Assembly (NCBI RefSeq): GCF_026222555.1
Contig: NZ_CP098511.1
Coordinates: 1,035,501-1,099,500, forward strand
Direction of reading: 5' to 3'
DNA length: 64,000 bases
Source: Aquimarina sp. ERC-38
GTDB taxonomy: Bacteria; Bacteroidota; Bacteroidia; Flavobacteriales; Flavobacteriaceae
Part shown: positions 1-6,654 of the stretch, piece after piece
Layout: every line of letters starts with the position of its first letter
Numbering within the stretch: the stretch's first letter is position 1
Program-made: the position numbers and the translations under genes
The notes under the pieces: generated by a model
Databases searched by the model: none
What the model was told of the DNA's origin: nothing
What the model saw: only the letters and a program-made list of their open reading frames with translations

Positions 1-525
1 GGGATCCCGGTACATTATTTTGTAGGAAATCACGATTTATGGATGAGTGGCTACTTTGAAGAAGAATTAGGAATTCCTGTTTATCACCAACCTAAAGAAT
101 TTACTTTTAACGGCACTACTTTTTTTATAGGTCATGGAGATGGTCTTGGACCTGGTGATAAAGGTTATAAACGAATGAAAAAGGTGTTTACCAATCCGAT
201 AGCCAAATGGTTTTTCGGATGGTTGCATCCCGATCTGGGGGTAAAACTGGCTCAATATTTATCGGTAAAAAATAAGCTTATTTCCGGAGATGAAGACATT
301 ACATTCTTAGGGGAAGATAACGAGTGGTTGGTACAATACTGCAAGAAAAAACTACAACAGAAAAAAAGGGATCACTTTATTTTTGGTCATCGGCATCTAC
401 CGCTACAGATACCACTTGGGCAAAACGCTGTATATACTAATTTAGGTGACTGGATTATACATTATACGTATGCAAGTTTTGATGGTCAAACTTTACAATT
501 AGAGAAGTATCATACACAAGCCTAG
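1..525 (+). CDS. lpxH: LpxH-like metallophosphoesterase (UDP-2,3-diacylglucosamine hydrolase family), 5' truncated
   Basis: The reading frame is open from base 1, so the gene begins before the window. Visible motifs are those of the calcineurin-like phosphoesterase fold: FVGNHDLW at the very start, FIGHGDGLG about 30 residues later, and FGHRHLPL near the end; these supply metal ligands. The segment DKGYKRMKKVFTNP and the W-rich stretch after it resemble the lid region of LpxH/LpxH-like proteins, which remove UMP from UDP-2,3-diacylglucosamine in lipid A synthesis at the inner membrane face. The substrate is inferred from family resemblance; the N-terminal DxH motif lies outside the window. 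The gene is followed by a gene-poor gap and a convergent tRNA. Confidence 0.8.
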   Translation, partial: GIPVHYFVGNHDLWMSGYFEEELGIPVYHQPKEFTFNGTTFFIGHGDGLGPGDKGYKRMKKVFTNPIAKWFFGWLHPDLGVKLAQYLSVKNKLISGDEDITFLGEDNEWLVQYCKKKLQQKKRDHFIFGHRHLPLQIPLGQNAVYTNLGDWIIHYTYASFDGQTLQLEKYHTQA

Positions 526-620
526 CTTAATCTGTTAGAATAATATAAATGACGAGTTGATTGTAGTTATAATAAACTCGTGGGCATTACAAAATCCTAT
601 TTTTATACTCGTATAAAATA

Positions 621-646
621 AAAAACCACCCTTTCAGGTGGTTTTT
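621..646 (-). terminator. Hairpin terminator downstream of tRNA-Ala
   Basis: The stem CCACC/GGTGG (626-630 with 637-641) has a 6-nt loop and is flanked by A-runs on one side and T-runs on the other, so it can work in both directions. It begins directly at the 3' end of the minus-strand tRNA gene and may also stop transcripts arriving from the plus-strand hydrolase gene. Confidence 0.75.
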
Positions 647-647
647 G

Positions 648-721
648 TGGAGCATATCGGAGTCGAACCGATGACCTCTACGCTGCCAGCGTAGCGCTCT
701 AGCCAGCTGAGCTAATGCCCC
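648..721 (-). tRNA. tRNA-Ala (GGC anticodon)
   Basis: On the minus strand this folds as a full cloverleaf. The acceptor stem is GGGGCAT/ATGCTCC and includes the G3:U70 pair that identifies alanine tRNAs. The D arm is TAGCTCAGCTGGCTAGAGC, the anticodon stem CTACG/CGTAG encloses the loop CTGGCAG (anticodon GGC), and the T arm is ATCGG-TTCGACT-CCGAT. The 3' CCA is not encoded: the next bases are CAA. It would read GCC and GCU alanine codons. Confidence 0.95.
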
Positions 722-981
722 CAGGGATAAAGCTTTTTTAATTTCCGGTCAAAAATACAAGAATATTATTAACAACTGCTAAATTCTTTACAAAATCTAT
801 CTGTTCCTTTAGCATTTTTTATAGCTAAATGAATATTGAATGGCATAGAAGATTTATAAAGAAAAAAATTGAAGATCAAGGCAAAAAACGCAGGCATAGT
901 CATAGCTAAGGCGAGGCTTTTTAACGCAGAGATTCAGGTTTTTTCTATGAAAAATCCTATTATTTGATGTTGATTTAGCTA

Positions 982-989
982 TATCTTTG
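982..989 (+). promoter_or_regulatory. Candidate Bacteroidota -7 box (TATCTTTG) before the GNAT gene
   Basis: This matches the TAnnTTTG consensus of Bacteroidota primary sigma-factor promoters. It ends four bases before the ATG, so the transcript would be leaderless or nearly so. No well-spaced -33 TTG is visible; the closest lies 15 bp upstream. Confidence 0.35.
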
Positions 990-993
990 AGCC

Positions 994-1494
994 ATGATTA
1001 GAAAAGCAATCGAATCTGATATTGATATGATCCACCGATTAACGCAATCTTGTGCGAAAGCAATGATTGCAAAGGGTATTTATCAGTGGAACGAGCATTA
1101 CCCTACCCGATCCCGATTTGAAAAAGATATAGCTTTAGGAGAACTGTACCTTCTGGAAGAAAACCATATGATTAAAGGAATTATCGTCATTACTCCCACC
1201 ATGGATGAGGAGTATATTCCCATACAGTGGTTGACTTCTTCGGATGAAAATATATATATTCATCGATTGGCAGTACACCCCGAGTATTGGCATAACGGAT
1301 ACGCCCGAAAACTCATGGACTTTGCCGAAACCTACGCTCAGGAACAAAACTATCCATCTGTCCGCTTAGATACCTTTAGTAAAAACAAGCGAAACCATAC
1401 ATTTTATGAAAATCGCGGGTATCAACGATTAGGAAATATTTTTTTTCCAAAACAAAGTGAATTTCCATTTTACTGCTACGAACTGGTATTTTGA
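994..1494 (+). CDS. GNAT-family N-acetyltransferase
   Basis: This 166-aa protein has the GNAT layout: an N-terminal IRKAIESDIDMI strand-helix, a central IHRLAVHPEYWHNGYARKLM segment that is the acetyl-CoA pyrophosphate-binding motif A (here H-N-G-Y-A in place of the usual QxxGxG/A), and a C-terminal FYENRGYQRLG motif B. Such proteins move an acetyl group from acetyl-CoA to an amine; the substrate cannot be read from the sequence. Its stop codon overlaps the TTG start of the MATE gene, so the two are probably translationally coupled and in one operon. Confidence 0.85.
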   Translation: MIRKAIESDIDMIHRLTQSCAKAMIAKGIYQWNEHYPTRSRFEKDIALGELYLLEENHMIKGIIVITPTMDEEYIPIQWLTSSDENIYIHRLAVHPEYWHNGYARKLMDFAETYAQEQNYPSVRLDTFSKNKRNHTFYENRGYQRLGNIFFPKQSEFPFYCYELVF

Positions 1495-2828
1495 AAACGA
1501 ATATTTCTTTTAAACAGATCAACAAACTGGCCGTTCCTGCCATTATCGCCGGGATCGCTGAACCTTTGCTTTCCATAACAGATACGGCAATTGTGGGTAA
1601 TATAAAAGAATTCGGAACAGAATCCCTGGCAGCTGTAGGTATCGTAGGTTCTTTTTTATCCGCACTTATTTGGATTTTGGGTCAGACCCGAAGCGCTATT
1701 TCAACCATTATATCTCAATACCTGGGTGCTGATAAAATAGAAGAAGTAAGGACCTTGCCAGCGCAAGCCATATTTTTAAACCTGGTATTAAGTGTCTTTT
1801 TGCTTGGCACCACCTTGTCTTTTGCTGAAACCATTTTTACCCTATATAACGCTTCTGATAAAATATTGGAGTTCTGTAAACTGTATTACGGCATTCGGGT
1901 ATGGGGGTTTCCATTGACCTTATTCACATTTGCCGTTTTTGGAATTTTTAGGGGTTTACAAAATACGTTTTGGCCTATGGTCGTAGCAATTTTTGGGGCT
2001 TTACTTAATATTGTTTTGGATATTTTATTAGTGTACGGAGTTGAAGACTTTATTTCTCCTATGGGTATTGCCGGTGCCGCCTGGGCCAGTCTTTTATCAC
2101 AACTGCTGATGGCAATCATCGCCGGAGTACTTCTGGTGGTAAAAACCTCGATTTCCTTACGATTGACCCTTCCTTTTCATAAAGAACTACGCACGTTGAT
2201 CTTTATGAGTCTAAACCTCTTTTTACGTTCTATTGCCCTCAATATCGCATTATACCTTGCTACTGCGTATGCTACGGATTACGGGCCTGAATATATCGCC
2301 GCCTATACGATTGCCATGAACATCTGGTTGTTTGCTGCTTTTTTTATCGATGGGTACGGAGCCGCAGGAAATATTATGGGCGGACGGTTATACGGTGCAA
2401 AAAAGTATCAAGAACTCTGGGAACTTAGCAAAAAAGTTTCGTTATATAGTATTTTGGTGAGTTTAGGATTAGCCCTGATCGGTTTCATTTTTTATTATTC
2501 CACAGGTACGTTGTTTACCCAGGAGGAAGAGGTATTGCACCAATTTTATGCTGTCTTTTTTATCGTCCTTTTGGCACAACCCATTAACGGCTTTGCTTTT
2601 GTATTTGATGGGATCTTTAAAGGTTTGGGGTTTATGAAATATTTACGAAATGTCTTAATGGGAGCTACTTTTTTAGGATTTATCCCTACCTTATTGATCT
2701 GTGACTATTTTGGGTTAAAATTATACGGAATCTGGATTGCCTTTGTCGTTTGGGCTATCTTTAGAGGAGTTGCTTTAACCATTAAGTTCAGAAGAACTTT
2801 TTTACCTTTACTCCCTACTGAATCCTAA
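1491..2828 (+). CDS. MATE-family multidrug/sodium antiporter
   Basis: This 445-aa protein has about twelve hydrophobic segments and the two-lobed repeat of MATE exporters. The first lobe shows KLAVPAIIAGIAEPLLSITDTAIVG, a typical MATE helix 1, followed by ISQYLGADK. MATE proteins export cationic compounds across the inner membrane using Na+ or H+ gradients. The start is a TTG at 1491, because it overlaps the upstream TGA and gives the normal family N-terminus; there is no ATG nearby. The enoyl-CoA hydratase gene follows after 4 bp, so these genes look co-transcribed. Confidence 0.9.
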   Translation: MKTNISFKQINKLAVPAIIAGIAEPLLSITDTAIVGNIKEFGTESLAAVGIVGSFLSALIWILGQTRSAISTIISQYLGADKIEEVRTLPAQAIFLNLVLSVFLLGTTLSFAETIFTLYNASDKILEFCKLYYGIRVWGFPLTLFTFAVFGIFRGLQNTFWPMVVAIFGALLNIVLDILLVYGVEDFISPMGIAGAAWASLLSQLLMAIIAGVLLVVKTSISLRLTLPFHKELRTLIFMSLNLFLRSIALNIALYLATAYATDYGPEYIAAYTIAMNIWLFAAFFIDGYGAAGNIMGGRLYGAKKYQELWELSKKVSLYSILVSLGLALIGFIFYYSTGTLFTQEEEVLHQFYAVFFIVLLAQPINGFAFVFDGIFKGLGFMKYLRNVLMGATFLGFIPTLLICDYFGLKLYGIWIAFVVWAIFRGVALTIKFRRTFLPLLPTES

Positions 2829-2832
2829 ACTC

Positions 2833-3600
2833 ATGACAATACAAAGAACTAACGGAAGTTTATACACACATATTGAAAACCGAATTGCAACTATAGAGTT
2901 TGGACATCCGGCCAGTAATGCTTTACCTGGCGAACTCCTAAATAGAATGGCAGATACTTTCCGTGAATTGTCTAGAAATGATCAGGTGCGTGTTATTATC
3001 CTCAAATCCGAAGGGGAACGTGCTTTCTGTGCCGGAGCATCTTTTGACGAACTTATGAGCATAAGTAACCAAGAAGAAGGAACCCTGTTTTTTTCAGGTT
3101 TTGCAAAGGTTATTAATGCAATGCGAACTTGTACAAAACCCATTATCGGAAGAATCCAGGGAAAAACTGTGGGTGGTGGCGTTGGATTAGCTGCTGCCTG
3201 CGATTATTGTCTGGCTACAGAAGCTGCTGCTATTAAACTAAGTGAATTAACTATTGGCATTGGACCCTTTGTTATTGAACCTGCCGTTTCCCGAAAAATC
3301 GGATTAGCCGCTTTTGAAGCCTTATCTTGGAAAGCCACAGATTGGCAAAACGCCTATTGGGCCAAAGAAAAAGGATTGTACGCTCAGGTTTTTGAAAAAA
3401 TTTCAGAAGTAGATAAAGAAGTTCAATTTTTAGCGGAAAAAATTGCAAGCTACCACTCAAATGCTGTCAAAGCATTAAAGAAAATTACCTGGCAAGGTAC
3501 GGATCATTGGGATACCCTTTTACAAGAACGGGCAAAAATCTCCGGAGCCTTAGTGCTTTCTGAGTTTACAAAAGAAAAGTTGAAATCTTTTAAAAAGTAA
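2833..3600 (+). CDS. Enoyl-CoA hydratase/isomerase (crotonase) family protein
   Basis: This 255-aa protein has normal crotonase length. The two oxyanion-hole segments are visible: AFCAGASFDELM and GKTVGGGVGLAAACDYCLA. The glutamate positions used for hydration in classical ECH are not clearly conserved (TIGIGPFVIEPAVSRKIG), so the reaction could be hydratase, isomerase or a related CoA-thioester step. A role in fatty-acid or amino-acid degradation is inferred only from the family. It is the third gene of the GNAT/MATE run. Confidence 0.85.
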   Translation: MTIQRTNGSLYTHIENRIATIEFGHPASNALPGELLNRMADTFRELSRNDQVRVIILKSEGERAFCAGASFDELMSISNQEEGTLFFSGFAKVINAMRTCTKPIIGRIQGKTVGGGVGLAAACDYCLATEAAAIKLSELTIGIGPFVIEPAVSRKIGLAAFEALSWKATDWQNAYWAKEKGLYAQVFEKISEVDKEVQFLAEKIASYHSNAVKALKKITWQGTDHWDTLLQERAKISGALVLSEFTKEKLKSFKK

Positions 3601-3648
3601 ATAACCGTAAGAAACTGCGTACTAATTTCGTTATTTTAAATAAAAAAT

Positions 3649-3747
3649 ATGGACATATTAAATTTTTTAGGAGGAAACGGTCTTTTCTTAATTTTAGGAA
3701 TCGTATTGGTTGTTATTTATTTTATTAATAAAAGAAAACGACGCTAA
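3649..3747 (+). CDS. Small single-pass membrane protein (32 aa)
   Basis: This short frame encodes an N-terminal MDILNFLGGNG, a strongly hydrophobic helix of about 17 residues (FLILGIVLVVIYFI) and a basic tail NKRKRR. That is the classic layout of a small inner-membrane protein with its C-terminus in the cytoplasm under the positive-inside rule. It lies between the crotonase gene and queD. I do not recognise the family. Coding is supported by the clean topology and ATG start, but a frame this short could arise by chance. Confidence 0.5.
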   Translation: MDILNFLGGNGLFLILGIVLVVIYFINKRKRR

Positions 3748-3754
3748 TCTTCGT

Positions 3755-3762
3755 TACTTTTG
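3755..3762 (+). promoter_or_regulatory. Candidate -7 box (TACTTTTG) for queD
   Basis: This matches TAnnTTTG and lies 19 bp before the ATG of queD, leaving a short leader. No convincing -33 TTG is visible at the usual distance. Confidence 0.4.
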
Positions 3763-3781
3763 TTAAAAGTTAAGTCATACG

Positions 3782-4234
3782 ATGAGTAAGATTAGGATTA
3801 CCAAGCAGTTTTCATTTGAAACCGGACATGCCCTTTATGGATATGATGGTAAATGTAAAAATGTACATGGACATAGTTATAAACTAGCCGTTACAGTAAT
3901 TGGAACGCCTATTACCGACACTAATCATGTTAAACTAGGAATGGTTATTGACTTCGGGGATTTAAAAAAAATCGTAAAAGAAGAAATCGAAAGCGTATTT
4001 GACCATGCTACCGTATTTAATAAAAATACCCCTCATGTGGAGTTGGCTAAAGAACTTGCAGATAGAGGACATAACGTAATTCTGGTTGATTACCAGCCAA
4101 CCAGCGAAAATATGGTCATTGATTTTGCGAATAAAATAAAAGCACGCCTTCCTAAGAATATAACGTTATTTTCTCTAAAGTTACAGGAAACTGAAACCTC
4201 TTTTGCAGAATGGTTTGCCAGTGATAATTTGTAA
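3782..4234 (+). CDS. queD: 6-carboxytetrahydropterin synthase / PTPS-like (QueD)
   Basis: This 150-aa protein shows the zinc triad of the 6-pyruvoyl-tetrahydropterin synthase fold, with His16 (FETGHAL) and His29/His31 (NVHGHSY). Cys25 sits at the catalytic cysteine position, four residues before the HGH motif. The segment MVIDFGDLKKIVKE and a final ETSFAEW glutamate complete the family pattern. QueD converts 7,8-dihydroneopterin triphosphate to 6-carboxy-tetrahydropterin in queuosine/7-deazaguanine synthesis. No other que genes lie nearby, so the specific pathway is inferred from family. Confidence 0.85.
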   Translation: MSKIRITKQFSFETGHALYGYDGKCKNVHGHSYKLAVTVIGTPITDTNHVKLGMVIDFGDLKKIVKEEIESVFDHATVFNKNTPHVELAKELADRGHNVILVDYQPTSENMVIDFANKIKARLPKNITLFSLKLQETETSFAEWFASDNL

Positions 4235-4398
4235 TCTTGGTCAAAAGATATGTATTACTGGAAATTAAAGATTTATTGGAGATAAACATAAAACAAAAGC
4301 AGTGTTGAATTTGGAATAGTAGCGACAGGACATGACTGAAGCTAATCTTACCTTCTTGCTTCATACAGTAAGATTCTAAAGAATAATTAAAAAAGTGA

Positions 4399-4406
4399 TA
4401 TTTTTG
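4399..4406 (+). promoter_or_regulatory. Candidate -7 box (TATTTTTG) for mntA
   Basis: This matches TAnnTTTG and ends four bases before the mntA ATG, the same spacing as before the GNAT gene, which suggests a leaderless transcript. No -33 element is evident. Confidence 0.35.
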
Positions 4407-4410
4407 AAAC

Positions 4411-4713
4411 ATGAGGATTGATGATCAAAATATACGTCTGATAAAAAACCTTTGTAAAAACTACAAAGTAAAAACACTCTCGCTTTTTGGTTCTGCTACA
4501 AGAGAAGATTTTAACAATGAATCAGATATAGATTTTATCGTAGATTTTAATGAAAATGACCCATTTAAATATGCCGACTTATATTTTGACCTAAAGGATC
4601 AACTTGAAGATTTACTCAAACGAAAGATTGATTTAATAGAAATCAGAGCAATACAAAATAAGTTCTTTAAAAAAGAACTTGAAGAAACTAAGATCTTGCT
4701 ATATGGACAATAA
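4411..4713 (+). CDS. mntA: MntA-type antitoxin, minimal nucleotidyltransferase
   Basis: This 100-aa protein is a minimal nucleotidyltransferase with the GSX10DXD active site: Gly27-Ser28, ten residues, then Asp39-Ile40-Asp41 (LFGSATREDF...SDIDFIVDF). In characterised MntA/HepT pairs the NTase neutralises its partner by adding AMP groups to a HepT tyrosine. Here the partner gene follows at once with an 11-nt overlap, and its target tyrosine is present. The length is normal for the family. Assignment as antitoxin rests on the pair arrangement and motifs. Confidence 0.85.
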   Translation: MRIDDQNIRLIKNLCKNYKVKTLSLFGSATREDFNNESDIDFIVDFNENDPFKYADLYFDLKDQLEDLLKRKIDLIEIRAIQNKFFKKELEETKILLYGQ

Positions 4714-5044
4714 GATCCATACCTGGCTTGAAGATATTGACAGGTGTATCAACGAGATTTTCGATTTTCTACCGGAAGAATGCAATTTTTTAGTTTACAA
4801 AGATGATTTAAAAACGAAAAAAGCGGTTGAAAGAAATCTTGAAATAATTGGCGAGGCAATTAACAGAATTTCAAAATATAAATATTGCAATATACAAATT
4901 GGTAATGCCGAAAAGATAATTGGAACCAGAAATAGAATAGCTCATGAGTACGATGCAATTTCTGATGAAATTATTTGGACGATTATAATTAGAGAGCTTC
5001 CAAAGTTACAACAGGAGATAGTCCTACTAAGGAAAAAATACTAG
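4703..5044 (+). CDS. hepT: HepT-like HEPN ribonuclease toxin
   Basis: This 113-aa protein, counted from the ATG at 4703 (MDNKIHTWLEDI), is a typical HepT/DUF86 start. The HEPN active site RX4HXY is complete: Arg76, His81 and Tyr83 in GTRNRIAHEYD. HepT proteins form RNA-cutting dimers; Tyr83 is the residue AMPylated by MntA in studied systems. An upstream ATG at 4679 would overlap mntA further and gives an atypical N-terminus. The pair may act as a stress or phage-response module; that is inference. Confidence 0.85.
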   Translation: MDNKIHTWLEDIDRCINEIFDFLPEECNFLVYKDDLKTKKAVERNLEIIGEAINRISKYKYCNIQIGNAEKIIGTRNRIAHEYDAISDEIIWTIIIRELPKLQQEIVLLRKKY

Positions 5045-5084
5045 TTACAGCACAATTTAAAGAATTTTTGTTCAAAAATAGATC

Positions 5085-5228
5085 TCAGCAGGCGCAATTA
5101 ATACTAACACGACTACCTACTTTACATTAACCTGTGACTCGCCTTTAGGAAAGGTTTTTCTGGGTCAAGAAGCGGGAGCTACTATTCAGTTTAGAAATCA
5201 ACGGATTAAGATTACGAATGTTTATTAA
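5085..5228 (+). pseudogene. Remnant of a GreA/GreB-like C-terminal domain
   Basis: The frame ending in TAA at 5226-5228 encodes about 47 residues ending SPLGKVFLGQEAGATIQF and then a short strand to ITNVY. This closely follows the GreA/GreB C-terminal pattern SPxGxxLLGxxxGD...I..V. An in-frame TAG at 5079-5081 closes it upstream and there is no start codon, so only the tail of a former gene remains. The adjacent TA pair may have inserted here or be unrelated to the decay. Confidence 0.55.
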
Positions 5229-5289
5229 TTTCACATTGTATATAAACGGTTTTCTTGCAATTACTTTAGTATAAAAAGATGGTTTTAAA

Positions 5290-5297
5290 TACTTTTG
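5290..5297 (+). promoter_or_regulatory. Candidate -7 box (TACTTTTG) before the alpha/beta-hydrolase gene
   Basis: This matches TAnnTTTG and lies 21 bp before the ATG at 5319. Its last bases coincide with an in-frame TTG at 5295, which argues that the TTG is not the start and the ATG is. Confidence 0.4.
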
Positions 5298-5318
5298 CAT
5301 TCCATAAGCAAACTCACT

Positions 5319-6251
5319 ATGTTAAAATTTATAATTCCATTTTCATCTGTATTTCTATGGGTAAGTTGTAAAACTACCGCTCCGAAGGTAGAACCTAGAA
5401 GAGATCAGATTACTTACGAACAATTTACTGCTGATCAACAATTTTACAGAACTAAGGATGGAGTTATTAAATATATTGATAAAGGAGAAGGACCGGTTGT
5501 AGTTTTATTGCATGGCGTACCTACTTCCGGTTGGCTATTCAGAAAAATGATGTATCCGTTAATTGCCGGGGGAAACCGGGTTATCATTCCGGATATGTTA
5601 GGTTTTGGTAATAGCGACTCCCCGGAAGGTTATGAAATATACGACGAAGTACATCATGCCAAACGCTTAATAGCACTAATGGAACATCTGGAAATTGATA
5701 GTTGGAACCAGGTAGTACATGGTACGGGAGGTTTGTGGACCTGTGAACTTTTAAAACAAGCTCCGGAAAAAATTGATAAATTGGTGTTATTGAATTCTGT
5801 GATATATGATAAGGGATATTATCCTTTTTTATGTTACAAACCCGGAAGTACGGCTAGATCTAAAATGTGGGCTTTAAGTAATGGTATACAAACCAATGCA
5901 TTCTTAAAAAAGTTATTTGATAGAGGCTTGCAGGTTAATAATCTTAATGAAACGGATTTAAAGGGGTATGCTCAACCTTTGTTAAAAAGAAAAACAAGGG
6001 CTATGTACTATTACTATACAAAAACCTGTAGTAATCTACCTGATTATACAGAAACGCTTACTTCCTTAAATATTCCTACCATCGCAATTTGGGGAACCCA
6101 TGATATTGTGACCCAGTGGTCGCCACAACAATTTTCAATCATGGATGCTTTCAACTTAAACAAATCAGATGTATTCTTGATAGATGAAAGACATTTTATA
6201 CCAGAAACAAAACCCCGGGAAATTACCTATAAAATTTTAAACTTCTTATAG
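5319..6251 (+). CDS. Alpha/beta-hydrolase-fold lipoprotein lacking the usual nucleophile
   Basis: This 310-aa protein has a short N-terminal hydrophobic signal and Cys17 (LWVSCKTT) as the likely lipidation site, so it is probably anchored to a membrane facing the periplasm or outside. The fold is clear: oxyanion HGVPTSGWLF at 65-73, and PDMLGFGNSDSP as in haloalkane dehalogenase/epoxide hydrolase relatives. Candidate acid and base are Asp in WGTHDIVT and His in DERHFIPETKP. At the nucleophile elbow the sequence reads H134-G-T-G-G138, so glycine occupies the position normally held by Ser or Asp. It may be a non-catalytic relative or use another residue. The ATG start is preferred over an upstream TTG. 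Confidence 0.75.
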   Translation: MLKFIIPFSSVFLWVSCKTTAPKVEPRRDQITYEQFTADQQFYRTKDGVIKYIDKGEGPVVVLLHGVPTSGWLFRKMMYPLIAGGNRVIIPDMLGFGNSDSPEGYEIYDEVHHAKRLIALMEHLEIDSWNQVVHGTGGLWTCELLKQAPEKIDKLVLLNSVIYDKGYYPFLCYKPGSTARSKMWALSNGIQTNAFLKKLFDRGLQVNNLNETDLKGYAQPLLKRKTRAMYYYYTKTCSNLPDYTETLTSLNIPTIAIWGTHDIVTQWSPQQFSIMDAFNLNKSDVFLIDERHFIPETKPREITYKILNFL

Positions 6252-6253
6252 TT

Positions 6254-6598
6254 TTAGTTAGTATGAATATTCCTAAGAAGTTGTGAAATGGTTACTTTAT
6301 CAACAGTATGAACCAGTAAATCATCAATGTCTTTCAACTCGTTTTTACTGACTGCCAAATCAATTTTAGAAGATGGGGTCTTAAGTAGATAAGATTTACA
6401 ATTATCGTTACCACATTCACTACATGTTGAAGACAACAAAGACTGTTGGCATTGAGATGAAAATAAAAACAATTCAGAAGTATTTAGTAAAAAACCTACG
6501 TCTTTAAAAATCACCTGAATTTTACTTTTGTTTGTACAAGCCTTCCAATAAAAAGCCATTCCAATATTATTTTTATAAATAAGATCAATTTCTTCCAT
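6254..6598 (-). CDS. Conserved hypothetical protein with a Cys cluster (DUF6686-like)
   Basis: This 114-aa protein has no signal peptide or membrane helix. It has a cysteine-rich middle (SSQCQQSLLSSTCSECGNDNC) that could bind a metal, followed by a lysine- and leucine-rich C-terminus. It resembles a small conserved flavobacterial family that I recall as DUF6686, but I am not certain. It lies 3' of recJ on the same strand with a 56-bp gap, and has its own candidate -7 box. No function can be assigned. Confidence 0.6.
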   Translation of the reverse strand: MEEIDLIYKNNIGMAFYWKACTNKSKIQVIFKDVGFLLNTSELFLFSSQCQQSLLSSTCSECGNDNCKSYLLKTPSSKIDLAVSKNELKDIDDLLVHTVDKVTISQLLRNIHTN

Positions 6599-6614
6599 TT
6601 GAAAAGTATTTGTT

Positions 6615-6622
6615 CAAATATA
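6615..6622 (-). promoter_or_regulatory. Candidate -7 box (TATATTTG, minus strand)
   Basis: It reads CAAATATA on the plus strand and lies 16 bp upstream of the ATG at 6598. It would allow this small gene to be transcribed independently of recJ. Confidence 0.35.
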
Positions 6623-6654
6623 CATTTTATTTAGATTTAGTCTAAATAAATGAA

